NCBI GenBank assembly: GCA_031549325.1
Contig: JAVBQA010000017.1
Span: forward strand, 1-19,168
Direction: 5' to 3'
Source of the DNA: JAJDGF01 sp031549325
GTDB lineage: Bacteria; Bacillota; Clostridia; Christensenellales; Aristaeellaceae
DNA length: 19,168 nucleotides
Shown here: positions 1 to 7,936 of the stretch, piece after piece
How positions within the stretch are numbered: position 1 is the stretch's first letter
Layout: each line of letters begins with the position of its first letter
The notes under the pieces: generated by a model
What the model saw: the letters and a program-made list of their open reading frames with translations, nothing else
Told to the model about the DNA's origin: nothing
The model's database searches: none
Program-made: the position numbers and the translations under genes

Positions 1-152
1 CCAATTCAAAATGGTAACGCCACGTCGCGCCGGATTATTTTCCGCCCTGAGGCGTCGCCCTCCGCTTAGCGTAGCTCTGCTACGCTGCACTCCAGCTCCT
101 TGCAGGGCGAAAAAAACGCTCGCCGCTTTGGAGGCGTTACTCTTTTTCATTG
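1..152. repeat. Imperfect palindromic intergenic repeat, possibly MITE-like
   Basis: The two halves of this stretch are reverse complements in four ordered blocks. CCAAT at the left edge pairs with ATTGG at about 148-152. GTAACGCC (14-21) pairs with GGCGTTAC (133-140). TCGCCCT (55-61) pairs with AGGGCGA (104-110). AGCGTAGC (68-75) pairs with GCTACGCT (79-86) around a 3-base loop. Spacing between blocks is nearly equal on both sides, so the element could fold into one long stem of about 75 bases per arm. It ends just before the ribosome binding site of the glycosidase gene, so if transcribed it would lie in that gene's leader. An open frame runs through it into the glycosidase, but this looks like repeat sequence read as protein. 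The left edge may continue outside the window. No transposase is attached. Confidence 0.6.
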
Positions 153-178
153 GTATAAGCAGAAGGGAAGCATGGGTT

Positions 179-2257
179 ATGGACAGAAGACAGGCGCGCG
201 CAAAGGCGGAGGCGCTGGTGGGGCAAATGACGCTGATGGAGAAGGCATCCCAGCTGCGCTACGATGCGCCCGCCATCGAGCGGCTGGGCGTCCCCGCTTA
301 CAACTGGTGGAACGAGGCGCTGCATGGCGTGGCCCGCGCGGGCACGGCCACCGTGTTTCCCCAGGCGATCGGGTTGGCCGCTATGTTTGACGAGGATTTC
401 CAGCGGCAAATCGCCGAAACCATCGCCACCGAGGGCCGCGCGAAATACAACATGCAGGCGGCTCATGGCGACAGGGGCATCTACAAAGGGCTGACATTCT
501 GGTCGCCCAATGTGAACATCTTCCGCGATCCGCGCTGGGGCCGTGGGCACGAGACTTACGGCGAGGATCCGTATCTGACAGCGCGGCTGGGCGTGGCGTT
601 CGTGAAGGGGCTGCAGGGGGAGGGGGAACAGCTCAAGGCAGCCGCCTGCGCCAAGCACTTTGCGGTGCACTCCGGCCCCGAGGCCACGCGCCATGAGTTT
701 GACGTCCGGCCTTCCGAGAAGGATCTTTATGAAACCTACCTGCCGGCGTTCGAGGCGCTGGTCAAGGAGGGGCAGGTCGAGTCGGTCATGGGCGCGTACA
801 ACCGCGTGAACGGCGAGCCCGCCTGCGGCAGCAAGCGGCTGCTTCGGGACATTTTGCGCGGCGAATGGGGCTTTCAGGGCCACGTTGTATCCGACTGCTG
901 GGCGATTCGCGACTTTCACACGCACCACAAGGTCACCGCGACCGCGCCCGAGTCGGCAGCGCTGGCGCTCAAAATGGGCTGCGACCTGAATTGCGGCGTT
1001 ACCTATCTGCACCTGATGCAGGCGCACCAGGACGGGCTGGTGACGGAAGAGCAGATCGGCGAGGCCTGCGTTCGGCTGATGACCACGCGCTATCTGCTGG
1101 GCCTGTTGGGGGGCAGCGCGTTCGACGGCATCGGGTTTGACCAGTGTGACACGCCAGAGCATGATGCGCTGGCGCTTGAAGCGGCGCGCAAAAGCATGGT
1201 TTTGCTCAAAAACGATGGCGTGCTGCCGCTTGATGTAAAGAAGCTGAAGACCGTGGCTGTCATCGGCCCGAATGCCAACAGCATCCCGGCGCTGGAGGGC
1301 AACTACGCGGGCGTGTCGTCCCGCTATGTGACGTTCCTCGAGGGCATCCGCGCCGCCTGTGAGCCCGCCGGCGTGCGCGTGCTTTATGCCGAGGGCAGCC
1401 ACCTGTTCAAGGAGCGGATGCAGCCGCTCGCCGGGCCGGGCGATCGCATCGGCGAGGCCTTGGCCTGCGCCGAGGCAGCCGACGCAGTGATCCTGTGCGT
1501 CGGGCTGGACGCCACGCTGGAGGGGGAAGAGGGCGACACCGGCAACGCGTTCGCCTCCGGGGACAAGCTGAATCTGGAGCTGCCCGACGGCCAAAAAGCG
1601 CTGATCAACGCGGTGATCGGCACCGGGAAACCGGTGGTCACCGTGCTGGCGGCGGGCAGCGCGATCCGAATCGAGGAGGGTAGCGCAATCCTGCTGGCCT
1701 GGTATCCCGGCCAGGCGGGCGGCACAGGCTTGGCTGACATCGTGTTTGGCAAGGTATCGCCGTCGGGCAAGCTGCCGCTGACCTTCTACAAATCGGTGGA
1801 CGACCTGCCCGCATTCGACGATTACAGCATGGCCGGGCGCACCTATCGCTATTACCTGGGCGAGCCGCTGTATCCGTTCGGGTTCGGACTGAGCTATTCG
1901 AAATTTGCGCTGTCCGGGCTGACGGTTAGCAGGCGAACGGCGTGTTTGACCGTCCGAAACGATGGCGCCATGGATGCCGAACAGGTGGTGCAGCTGTACA
2001 TCAAGCCGCTGGAATGCGCGTTTGCGCCGCCCAACCCCAGCCTGTGCGGTTTCAGGCGCGTGGCGCTGAAGGCGGGGGAATCAACGATTATTGAGCTGGA
2101 GATTCCCGAGCGCGCGCTGACTTGTGTCAATGACATGGGCCGGCGCATCAATGCGGGCAAAGCCTACACGCTCTTTGCGGGGTTGGGGCAGCCGGACGCG
2201 CGCACCGCCCGACTGACGGGGGAAAACCCGCTGCGTGTGAACGTGGAGTTTACTTGA
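179..2257 (+). CDS. Glycoside hydrolase family 3 beta-glycosidase (beta-xylosidase/beta-glucosidase type)
   Basis: The 692-residue protein hydrolyses terminal beta-linked sugars from oligosaccharides with retention of configuration. The N-terminal TIM-barrel domain shows NWWNEALHGVAR near residue 42, the paired KH (K159, H160) and the nucleophile motif VVSDCWAI with Asp239. The second alpha/beta domain starts near residue 340 (SMVLLKNDGVLPL) and contains AWYPGQAGG and PSGKLPLTFY. A fibronectin III-like domain, typical of this family, closes the protein from about residue 610. NWWNEALHGVAR with ATVFPQAIGLAA is common in xylosidase/arabinosidase-like GH3 enzymes, but the exact substrate cannot be read from sequence. 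There is no signal peptide, so it is probably cytoplasmic and acts on imported oligosaccharides. The ATG at 179 is chosen because AGAAGGGA lies at 161-168; the frame is open back to base 11 only through the palindromic repeat. No transporter is adjacent. Confidence 0.93.
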   Translation: MDRRQARAKAEALVGQMTLMEKASQLRYDAPAIERLGVPAYNWWNEALHGVARAGTATVFPQAIGLAAMFDEDFQRQIAETIATEGRAKYNMQAAHGDRGIYKGLTFWSPNVNIFRDPRWGRGHETYGEDPYLTARLGVAFVKGLQGEGEQLKAAACAKHFAVHSGPEATRHEFDVRPSEKDLYETYLPAFEALVKEGQVESVMGAYNRVNGEPACGSKRLLRDILRGEWGFQGHVVSDCWAIRDFHTHHKVTATAPESAALALKMGCDLNCGVTYLHLMQAHQDGLVTEEQIGEACVRLMTTRYLLGLLGGSAFDGIGFDQCDTPEHDALALEAARKSMVLLKNDGVLPLDVKKLKTVAVIGPNANSIPALEGNYAGVSSRYVTFLEGIRAACEPAGVRVLYAEGSHLFKERMQPLAGPGDRIGEALACAEAADAVILCVGLDATLEGEEGDTGNAFASGDKLNLELPDGQKALINAVIGTGKPVVTVLAAGSAIRIEEGSAILLAWYPGQAGGTGLADIVFGKVSPSGKLPLTFYKSVDDLPAFDDYSMAGRTYRYYLGEPLYPFGFGLSYSKFALSGLTVSRRTACLTVRNDGAMDAEQVVQLYIKPLECAFAPPNPSLCGFRRVALKAGESTIIELEIPERALTCVNDMGRRINAGKAYTLFAGLGQPDARTARLTGENPLRVNVEFT

Positions 2258-2282
2258 AAGAAGCGCATATCAGTGGTATAAT
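2254..2282 (+). promoter_or_regulatory. Housekeeping sigma-70/sigma-A promoter for fucO
   Basis: A -35 box TTGAAA (2254-2259) is followed after exactly 17 bases by a perfect -10 box TATAAT (2277-2282), with an extended TGG just upstream of it. The -35 box overlaps the stop codon of the glycosidase gene. fucO can therefore be transcribed on its own even though it sits 71 bases downstream on the same strand. Transcription would start near 2289. The boxes are read directly from the sequence; activity is inferred. Confidence 0.85.
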
Positions 2283-2288
2283 GAGATT

Positions 2289-2302
2289 GTTAATGAATTA
2301 AC
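2289..2302. promoter_or_regulatory. Candidate operator dyad at the fucO transcription start
   Basis: GTTAAT-GA-ATTAAC is a perfect 6+2+6 inverted repeat beginning seven bases after the -10 box, over the expected start point. A repressor dimer bound here would block initiation or early elongation, as is usual for sugar-responsive regulators. No regulator gene lies in the window, so the protein is unknown. A chance AT-rich palindrome is possible. Confidence 0.5.
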
Positions 2303-2328
2303 GATCAAGTGCGTTGGAGGTTATCATC

Positions 2329-3477
2329 ATGTCAAGCAGAATTGTGCTCAATGCCATTTCACACCACGGCAAGGGGGCCATCGCCGAGCTGGCGAATGAA
2401 ATTCAGTCGCGCGGCTTCCAAAAGGCGTTCGTGTGTTCCGACCCGGATCTGATCAAATTTGGCGTCACCAGGAAAGCCACCGACGTGCTGGATGCGGCGG
2501 GCATTCCCTACGCCATCTTCCAGGAGATCAAGCCCAATCCGACGATTGAGAACGTGTTGAGCGGCGTTGCGGCGTTCAAGGCGTCCGGCGCGGACTGCAT
2601 CGTGGCCATCGGCGGGGGCAGCTCCATCGACACGGCCAAGGCCATCGGCATCATCATCGCGAACCCCGCGTTCGCCGATGTGCGCAGCCTGGAAGGCGTG
2701 GCCGCAACCGGGAAGCACGCGGTGTTCACCGTGGCGGTGCCCACCACAGCAGGCACCGCGGCCGAAGTGACCATCAATTACGTGATCACTGATGTGCAGA
2801 ACAAGCGCAAGTTTGTGTGCGTGGACGTGCACGACATCCCCGAGGTTGCCATCGTCGATCCGGATCTGATGGCCAGCATGCCCAAGGGGCTGACTGCCGC
2901 CACCGGCTTGGATGCGCTGACCCACGCCATTGAGGGGTACATCACCAAGGGCGCCTGGGCCATGACCGACATGTTTCACCTTGAGGCCATCCGGCTGATC
3001 GCGAAGCACCTGCGCTCCGCCGTAAACAACGAGCCGGCTGGCCGCGAGGGCATGGCGCTGGCGCAGTACGTGGCGGGTATGGGATTCAGCAATGTGGGCC
3101 TCGGGATCGTGCACAGCATGGCCCACAGCCTGGGCGCGGTGTACGACACGCCGCACGGCGTGGCCAACGCCATCCTGCTGCCCACCGTCATGGCCTACAA
3201 CGCCGAGGCCACAGGCGAGAAATACAGGGACATCGCCATCGCCATGGGCGTGCAGGGCGCGTCCGCAATGAGCACCGAGCAGGCGCGCAAAGCCGCCATT
3301 GACGCGGTGCAGCAGCTGTCCATCGACGTGGGCATTCCGAAGGATCTCAAGGCAATCGCCAAGGCGGAGGATTTGGAGTTTCTGAGCGAGAGCGCGTTTG
3401 CCGACGCCTGCCGCCCAGGGAATCCGAAGGATACTTCCGTCGCTGAAATCAAGGCGCTGTATCAAAAGCTGATGTAA
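2329..3477 (+). CDS. fucO: Lactaldehyde reductase / L-1,2-propanediol oxidoreductase, iron-dependent
   Basis: This 382-residue group III alcohol dehydrogenase interconverts lactaldehyde and L-1,2-propanediol with NADH/NAD+, the step that disposes of lactaldehyde from fucose or rhamnose breakdown. Length and sequence follow E. coli FucO (383 aa) nearly throughout, including TTAGTAAEVTINYVITD, KFVCVD.HDIP, ALTHAIEGYIT and QYVAGMGFSNVGLG. The nucleotide-binding loop GGGSSIDTAKA is at residues 95-105. The iron ligands are Asp195, His199, His262 and His276, each one less than in E. coli. The start is ATG 2329, eight bases after GGAGG (2316-2320); the TTG at 2314 overlaps that site and is rejected. 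It has its own promoter and operator-like dyad. No fucose or rhamnose kinase or aldolase is beside it. Related primary alcohols or aldehydes could also be substrates. Confidence 0.93.
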   Translation: MSSRIVLNAISHHGKGAIAELANEIQSRGFQKAFVCSDPDLIKFGVTRKATDVLDAAGIPYAIFQEIKPNPTIENVLSGVAAFKASGADCIVAIGGGSSIDTAKAIGIIIANPAFADVRSLEGVAATGKHAVFTVAVPTTAGTAAEVTINYVITDVQNKRKFVCVDVHDIPEVAIVDPDLMASMPKGLTAATGLDALTHAIEGYITKGAWAMTDMFHLEAIRLIAKHLRSAVNNEPAGREGMALAQYVAGMGFSNVGLGIVHSMAHSLGAVYDTPHGVANAILLPTVMAYNAEATGEKYRDIAIAMGVQGASAMSTEQARKAAIDAVQQLSIDVGIPKDLKAIAKAEDLEFLSESAFADACRPGNPKDTSVAEIKALYQKLM

Positions 3478-3483
3478 GGCGAA

Positions 3484-3522
3484 GCAAAAGACCGGGCGGC
3501 AATCAGCCGCCCGGTCTTTTGC
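3484..3522. terminator. Bidirectional rho-independent terminator
   Basis: A perfect 17-base-pair stem starts GCAAAAGACCGGGCGGC and closes on a 5-base loop (3501-3505). The A tract in the left arm and T tract in the right arm allow it to work in both directions. It sits between the ends of two convergent genes, fucO (3477) and the vWA gene (3534), and would stop transcription of both. Confidence 0.93.
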
Positions 3523-3533
3523 GTTGGACTGCG

Positions 3534-5411
3534 TTAGTCATGCGCTGGGAGTTTCACATCGCTCCGCGCCAGCTGGCGCACCAGATAGGCGAACTCATCC
3601 TTGTAGGGGTCGGACACCAGGTTCGGGATGCCCGAAAGCAGGGCGGATGCCGATGCGTAGCTGGATGTTCCCTTGTGCTCCGAGTCCTTCAGCGTCATGG
3701 CGACCTCTGCTACGGCGGCGGCGAACGCCATGTTGTCAGACATTGTTTCGCGCAGGTCGTCCGGCCTCACGTTGTGGCTGGTCTGCGTGCTGTCATCGGC
3801 GTCCGGCAGCTTGGAGCGGACGCTGACGGTCAGATACTCCGTTGAATCCTTCAGCCAGGTCTGCTGGTAGCGCAAATCTGAACCCGTTTTTGCGTCGCCG
3901 TCCTGCAGGATCAGCTCGTATAGCGCGGTGACGCTGTGTCCGGCACCGATCTCGCCGCCGTCCTTTTTGTCGTCGGCAAAGTCCTGCGCGGCCATCACGC
4001 GGTTCTCGTAGCCCACCAGCCGATAGCTTTTGACCTTCGCCGGGTTGAACTCAAGCTGCAGCTTCACGTCCTTGGCCACGGTGAAGAAAGTCGCGCCGAT
4101 TTCCTCCACCAGCACCTTGCGCGCCTCCAGCACGCTGCCGACATAGCTGTAGTTGCCGTTGCCGTGGTCAGCCAGCGCTTCCAGCTTGTTGTCCTTCAGG
4201 TTGCCCGCGCCAAACCCCATCACCGACAGGAACACGCCGCCCTGCTTCTTCCGTTCGATCAGCCGGGTCAAGTCACCCTCGCTGGAGATGCCCACGTTCA
4301 AATCGCCGTCGGTGGCCAGGATCACGCGGTTGTTGCCGCTCGGGATGAAGTGCTTCTGGGCCAGCTGATAGGCGGTTTCGATGCCGCTGGCGCCGTTGGT
4401 GGAGCCGCCCGCCATCAGGCTGCCGATGGCCTCCATCATGCGCGGCTTGTCGCGCCCGGATGCGCCATCCAGCAGAATGTCGTCGCTGCCCGCGTAGGTC
4501 ACGATGGATACGGTGTCCTCCGGCCCCAGTTGCTCAGCCAGCATGGAAAACGCGCGCTGCACCAGCGGCAGCTTGTCCGGCTCGTCCATGGAGCCGCTCA
4601 CGTCGATCAGGAACACCAGATTGCTGGCGGGCAGACTGTCCGTGTCCAGCTTCTTGGCCTGCAGCCCCACCATCAGCAACCGTGCCGCATCGTTCCAGGG
4701 GCAAGGCGCGATCTCGGTGGTGATGGAGAAAGGCCGGTTGTCCTCGGGATTGGGCTCCGGGTAGTCGTACCGGAAGTAGTTGATGAACTCCTCAATGCGC
4801 ACCGCGTCGGGCGGCACGGGCTGCCCCTGCGTCAGCATCTTGCGCACGTTGGCATAGGAGGCGGTGTCCACGTCCGCCGCGAAGGTAGAAAGCGGCTCGA
4901 TGGCGACATCCTTGAAGCCGTTCTCGGGCAGGTAGTTGTACTCGGAGGTATCCTGGTCGTAGAGTTGGCTGCGGTTGGGCGCGATTTGGTTCGACGGATT
5001 GCCGGGCGCAGGATAGGGCAGGGTCATTGCCCCGTCTGCGTCGTCTTCATAGTCGAACGCTTCATATTCCTGGGCGTTCAGGGTTACCTCCGCACCGGGT
5101 GCCAATGCCGTCGGCATGGTGTCTGCGCTGGAGGCGATGCCGGTCACCTGCGCGGCCATGTCCACTTGCGGCGCGATGTTGACCTGCATCGCTTCAGGCG
5201 AGAACACCTGCGCGCGCAGCCCGATGGTCAGCGCCAGCGTGGCGGCGGCTGTGAGCAGCGCGGCGGGAACGATCCAGCGGCGCCTTTTTTGTTCGGGTTT
5301 CGCTGGGGGCGCGCTCATCAGCGCCTGCTCCAGCTGTTCCATGGTGCGCTTCTCAAAATCCGCGCTGAATGGTACATTGTCCATTGCGTCTTTGTAATCC
5401 TTGTCAAACAT
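3534..5411 (-). CDS. Membrane-anchored von Willebrand factor A domain protein, YfbK-like
   Basis: The 625-residue protein starts with a short charged cytoplasmic segment (1-46), one membrane helix (about 47-64) and a low-complexity extracytoplasmic spacer. An N-terminal vWA-associated domain follows (about 165-245, with TFAADVDTASYANVRKML). The vWA domain (about 263-440) has an intact metal-binding MIDAS: D270-V-S272-G-S274, Thr338 and Asp368 in ATDGD. The remainder (about 445-625) matches the C-terminal part of YfbK-type proteins (DUF3520). Proteins of this architecture are of unknown exact function; vWA domains bind protein partners through the bound metal. The ATG at 5411 follows GGAGG by eight bases. 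The first eight bases overlap the upstream ECF sigma gene, implying translational coupling. The cytoplasmic segment may hold that sigma factor, although it lacks a zinc-binding anti-sigma motif. Confidence 0.9.
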   Translation of the reverse strand: MFDKDYKDAMDNVPFSADFEKRTMEQLEQALMSAPPAKPEQKRRRWIVPAALLTAAATLALTIGLRAQVFSPEAMQVNIAPQVDMAAQVTGIASSADTMPTALAPGAEVTLNAQEYEAFDYEDDADGAMTLPYPAPGNPSNQIAPNRSQLYDQDTSEYNYLPENGFKDVAIEPLSTFAADVDTASYANVRKMLTQGQPVPPDAVRIEEFINYFRYDYPEPNPEDNRPFSITTEIAPCPWNDAARLLMVGLQAKKLDTDSLPASNLVFLIDVSGSMDEPDKLPLVQRAFSMLAEQLGPEDTVSIVTYAGSDDILLDGASGRDKPRMMEAIGSLMAGGSTNGASGIETAYQLAQKHFIPSGNNRVILATDGDLNVGISSEGDLTRLIERKKQGGVFLSVMGFGAGNLKDNKLEALADHGNGNYSYVGSVLEARKVLVEEIGATFFTVAKDVKLQLEFNPAKVKSYRLVGYENRVMAAQDFADDKKDGGEIGAGHSVTALYELILQDGDAKTGSDLRYQQTWLKDSTEYLTVSVRSKLPDADDSTQTSHNVRPDDLRETMSDNMAFAAAVAEVAMTLKDSEHKGTSSYASASALLSGIPNLVSDPYKDEFAYLVRQLARSDVKLPAHD

Positions 5412-5889
5412 TCTCAATCCCTCCAATCTGGGTCTTCAGCAGCTCCCGGCCCCGGGCCAGATGGGTGCCGATGGTGGCCGGTTTCTCCGACAGCAGCTCG
5501 GCGATTTCCTTGATGGCGTAACCCTCGTAATAATGCAGGTGGATGGGCAGCCGATACTTCTCGTCGAGAGACAGCACCGCCTCCAGCAGCGCGCTCTGGG
5601 ACTCCGCCATGTCGGATACCTGATCGGACAGTGGCCGCGTGCTGCGGTTCCAAGCGCTCTTCAGATGGTTCTTGCAGCGGTTGATCGTGGCGCGCAGCAG
5701 CCAGGCTTTCTCGTGCTCGGCGGAGGAAAACACCGGTGAATGCCTGAAAAAGCTCAGGAACACCTCCTGCACCACGTCTTCCGCATCCTGCGTGCTCTTG
5801 ACGTAGGCAAACGCCAGGCGCAGCATGCTGCGCGAGTGCCTTCCAACCGATGCCTGAATCCGGCTGTGCAATTCGCCGTTAGCATTCAT
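5404..5889 (-). CDS. ECF-type RNA polymerase sigma factor
   Basis: The 161-residue protein has only the two domains of extracytoplasmic-function sigma factors. Region 2 (about 21-80) carries DAEDVVQEVFLSFF, which contacts core polymerase and the -10 element. Region 4 (about 103-155) ends in a helix-turn-helix, GYAIKEIAELLSEKPATIGTHL, which reads the -35 element. It directs transcription of a small regulon, often after an envelope signal. The ATG at 5889 is preceded by AAAGGGGG at a suitable distance. Its TGA stop lies inside the start of the vWA gene (ATGTTTGA arrangement, 8-base overlap), so the two form one regulatory unit. The subgroup and target promoters cannot be assigned; I looked upstream for a self-recognition promoter and found nothing convincing. 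Confidence 0.93.
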   Translation of the reverse strand: MNANGELHSRIQASVGRHSRSMLRLAFAYVKSTQDAEDVVQEVFLSFFRHSPVFSSAEHEKAWLLRATINRCKNHLKSAWNRSTRPLSDQVSDMAESQSALLEAVLSLDEKYRLPIHLHYYEGYAIKEIAELLSEKPATIGTHLARGRELLKTQIGGIENV

Positions 5890-5981
5890 GTGCGACGCCC
5901 CCTTTCACCTTATAAACAATCCGGCGCTGGGATTTTTTTCATCCGGCAGAAAAATTGTTCCTCGGATACACATGATACCAC

Positions 5982-6012
5982 AAAAAACGGACGCCAGCAA
6001 AAACTGACGTCC
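5982..6012 (-). terminator. Rho-independent terminator of the phosphate transport pair
   Basis: Read on the minus strand, a 9-base-pair stem (6012-6004 with 5997-5989, one G-T pair) around a 6-base loop is followed by a run of six T. It lies 31 bases beyond the stop of the DUF47 gene and separates the phosphate operon from the sigma/vWA operon on the same strand. Confidence 0.82.
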
Positions 6013-6042
6013 GATGATGGGGGCTTGCGCAAACGGGATTTA

Positions 6043-6675
6043 TCAGGTGTTCTTCATAATGACGCCTTCGACAATGTCCACCACGTCCTCGCACTCGTCC
6101 AGGCACTGCTCCAACCGCTCGAACATGTTGGTCCAGATCAGCAGCGTGCGGTCGTCGGTGTTGCTCGCGAACAGATCGTGCATCACGCCGACGAACAGCC
6201 GGTCGCCTTCGCTTTCGATGTTGTTCACCTCGATCAGGTGCTGATTGATGGTCTTGGACTTGCGGAAGCCCTTGAATTCCTCGATGGCTTGCACCAGCGC
6301 GGCGGCCCCCTTCATCACCAGCGCCGTAAACGTGAGCGCTTCGGGGCGCACGCTCTGCAGGTTGTACATGTAGACGAACTGCATCACGTCCTCGATGGAA
6401 TCCACCACGTTGTCCAGTTCGTGGGCGAGCGACACGATGTCCTCGCGCTCGATGGGCGTCATGAACTCGTGCGCCAGGTGCAGCAGCATGTCGTGGCGCA
6501 GCATATCGGCGTCGTTCTCGATCTTGTGCATGGCGGCCAGATCGTCCTTCACCTTCGCGGGATTGAAGTTTGACAGCGATTTGTGCAGAAAACTGGCCGC
6601 ATCGCTGGCCGCCTTCGCGCAGGCCAGAAAGTAATCAAAATAGTCGAAATCCTTGCGGCGACGCATCGTATCCAT
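6043..6675 (-). CDS. DUF47 / PhoU-like Pit accessory protein
   Basis: This 210-residue, all-helical, charged soluble protein belongs to the DUF47 family, distant relatives of PhoU. Recognisable features are the heptad-like helices with ENDADMLRHDMLLHLAHEF, the acidic EREDIVSLAHELDNVVDSIEDV, which in this family binds metal, and NIESEGDRLF plus CEDVVDIVEGVIMKN, a second copy of the same pattern. Such proteins sit next to PiT permeases and are thought to control phosphate uptake at the cytoplasmic face. Here it begins 31 bases after the permease gene, with GAGGAGG seven bases before ATG 6675, and a terminator follows. The length is normal for the family. A role in sensing phosphate is inferred from the pairing. 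Confidence 0.9.
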   Translation of the reverse strand: MDTMRRRKDFDYFDYFLACAKAASDAASFLHKSLSNFNPAKVKDDLAAMHKIENDADMLRHDMLLHLAHEFMTPIEREDIVSLAHELDNVVDSIEDVMQFVYMYNLQSVRPEALTFTALVMKGAAALVQAIEEFKGFRKSKTINQHLIEVNNIESEGDRLFVGVMHDLFASNTDDRTLLIWTNMFERLEQCLDECEDVVDIVEGVIMKNT

Positions 6676-6706
6676 GGCAATTCCTCCTCATATAGAACAG
6701 CATTCG

Positions 6707-7765
6707 CTAGAACAGCAGCATAAATACCTTGGCCATCACATATCCGAGCAGTCCGCAGCCGGGGAATGTCAACACCCAAGCCAGCGACATCTCTCGCACG
6801 ATCTGCCAGTTCACGGCGCTCAGGCGCTTGCTGGCGCCCACGCCCATGATGGCGGTGGTTTTCGTGTGGGTGGTGGACACGGGAATGCCGGTCAGCGAAG
6901 ACAGCAGCAGACACAGCGCCGCGCCCATGTCGGCTGAAAAGCCCTGGTAGGTCTGGAGCTTGACCATGTCCATGCCCACGGATTTGATGATCCGGTAACC
7001 GCCAATGGACGTGCCCAGGCCCATCACCAGGGAGCACAGCACCATCAGCCAAAGCGGGATGTCGAAGCTGCCGCCACCAGAGGAAACCTGGCCATTGACC
7101 AAGAAAATCCCAAGCAGGAACACGGACATGAACTTCTGGCCGTCCTGCGCGCCGTGCATAAACGCCATGGCGCCGCCGCCGAAGATCTGCGCGTTTTTGA
7201 AGAAGCCTACCGTTTTTTTGCGGTCCATGCGACGGCAGATGGACTCGACCAGCCGCACAGAGCCGAAGCCAAACCCAAAGCCCAGCAGGGTGGAGAGCAC
7301 CAGACCGTACAGCACCTTCACCCATTCCTGGGGGTTGATGCCGCCAAAGCCGTTCTGCAGCGCGATGGCTGCGCCCGACAGCCCGGCGATCAGCGCGTGG
7401 CTTTCACTGGTGGGGATGCCAAATTTCCAGGCTACCGTGGCCCATACCACGATGGCAAACAGCGCCGCGCACAGCGCCACCGAGGCGTCGGAGGTGTTGG
7501 CGCCAAAATCCACCATGTTGTAGATGGTCAGCGCCACGTTTTTGTTGACCATCGTCATCACCAGCACCCCGAAAAAGTTCAGGATTGCCGCCATGACAAT
7601 TGCGCTCTTGGCTTTCATTGCGCGGGTGGACACCACCGTCGCAATGGCGTTGGGGGCGTCCGTCCATCCGTTCACCAGAATTACGCCCAGCGTCAGCAGC
7701 GCGGTGACCGCTGTCATGGGGCTGGTCTTCAGCAGACTCAGAAACCCCATCAAATCTATGCTCAT
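6707..7765 (-). CDS. pit: PiT-family low-affinity inorganic phosphate permease
   Basis: The 352-residue integral membrane protein imports phosphate, probably as a metal-phosphate complex, with a proton or sodium ion. Both halves of the PiT inverted repeat are visible. The first signature is NGWTDAPNAIATVVSTRAM at 32-50. The second is HGAQDGQKFM at 204-213, in place of the more usual HGANDA-type spelling. Matching loops GIPTSESHALIAGLSG (116-131) and GIPVSTTHTKTTAIMG (293-308) line the transport path. About ten hydrophobic segments are present, the number expected of the short bacterial form. The start is ATG 7765, preceded by GAAAGGGATGG. It heads a two-gene operon with the DUF47 partner. The promoter should lie in the divergent region shared with the giant surface-protein gene. 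Confidence 0.94.
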   Translation of the reverse strand: MSIDLMGFLSLLKTSPMTAVTALLTLGVILVNGWTDAPNAIATVVSTRAMKAKSAIVMAAILNFFGVLVMTMVNKNVALTIYNMVDFGANTSDASVALCAALFAIVVWATVAWKFGIPTSESHALIAGLSGAAIALQNGFGGINPQEWVKVLYGLVLSTLLGFGFGFGSVRLVESICRRMDRKKTVGFFKNAQIFGGGAMAFMHGAQDGQKFMSVFLLGIFLVNGQVSSGGGSFDIPLWLMVLCSLVMGLGTSIGGYRIIKSVGMDMVKLQTYQGFSADMGAALCLLLSSLTGIPVSTTHTKTTAIMGVGASKRLSAVNWQIVREMSLAWVLTFPGCGLLGYVMAKVFMLLF

Positions 7766-7786
7766 TGCACCATCCCTTTCCAGAAT

Positions 7787-7836
7787 AATATATCACAATG
7801 CAAACATCAGGCGCAACCTTGCCTAAGGTTAAGGTT
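7787..7836 (-). promoter_or_regulatory. Candidate pit promoter with AACCTT/AAGGTT repeats
   Basis: On the minus strand a weak -35 TTGCGC (7816-7811) and a -10 TATATT (7792-7787) are 18 bases apart, just ahead of the pit ribosome binding site. AACCTT (7815-7820) is followed by AAGGTT at 7825-7830 and again at 7831-7836, an inverted pair plus a direct repeat that touches the -35 box. This could be a binding site for a phosphate-responsive regulator, but it does not match a box I can name. Confidence 0.35.
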
Positions 7837-7908
7837 CGCGTTTGCCGCGTTGCTTTTGCGCAAGTCAATATGTTATAAATAATTCTCATAAAACTCATTT
7901 ATACTGCT

Positions 7909-7936
7909 TTTGTCCTATGGAAATATGTGGTAATAT
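7909..7936 (+). promoter_or_regulatory. Candidate promoter of the giant surface-protein gene
   Basis: An extended -10 TGG-TAATAT (7928-7936) has a weak -35 TTTGTC (7909-7914) 16 bases upstream. The local sequence is much more AT-rich than its surroundings. Transcription would start near 7943, leaving a leader of about 60 bases before ATG 8006. The rest of the 240-base gap between the divergent genes shows no reading frame. Confidence 0.45.

Noticed and set aside
11..178. N-terminal 56-codon extension of the GH3 protein
   Set aside because: It lies wholly in or beside the palindromic repeat, has no family similarity, and a proper ribosome binding site precedes ATG 179.
5941..5961. GGAAC-type ECF -35 box upstream of the sigma gene
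   Set aside because: A GGAAC exists on the minus strand at 5961-5957, but no suitable -10 element follows at the required spacing.
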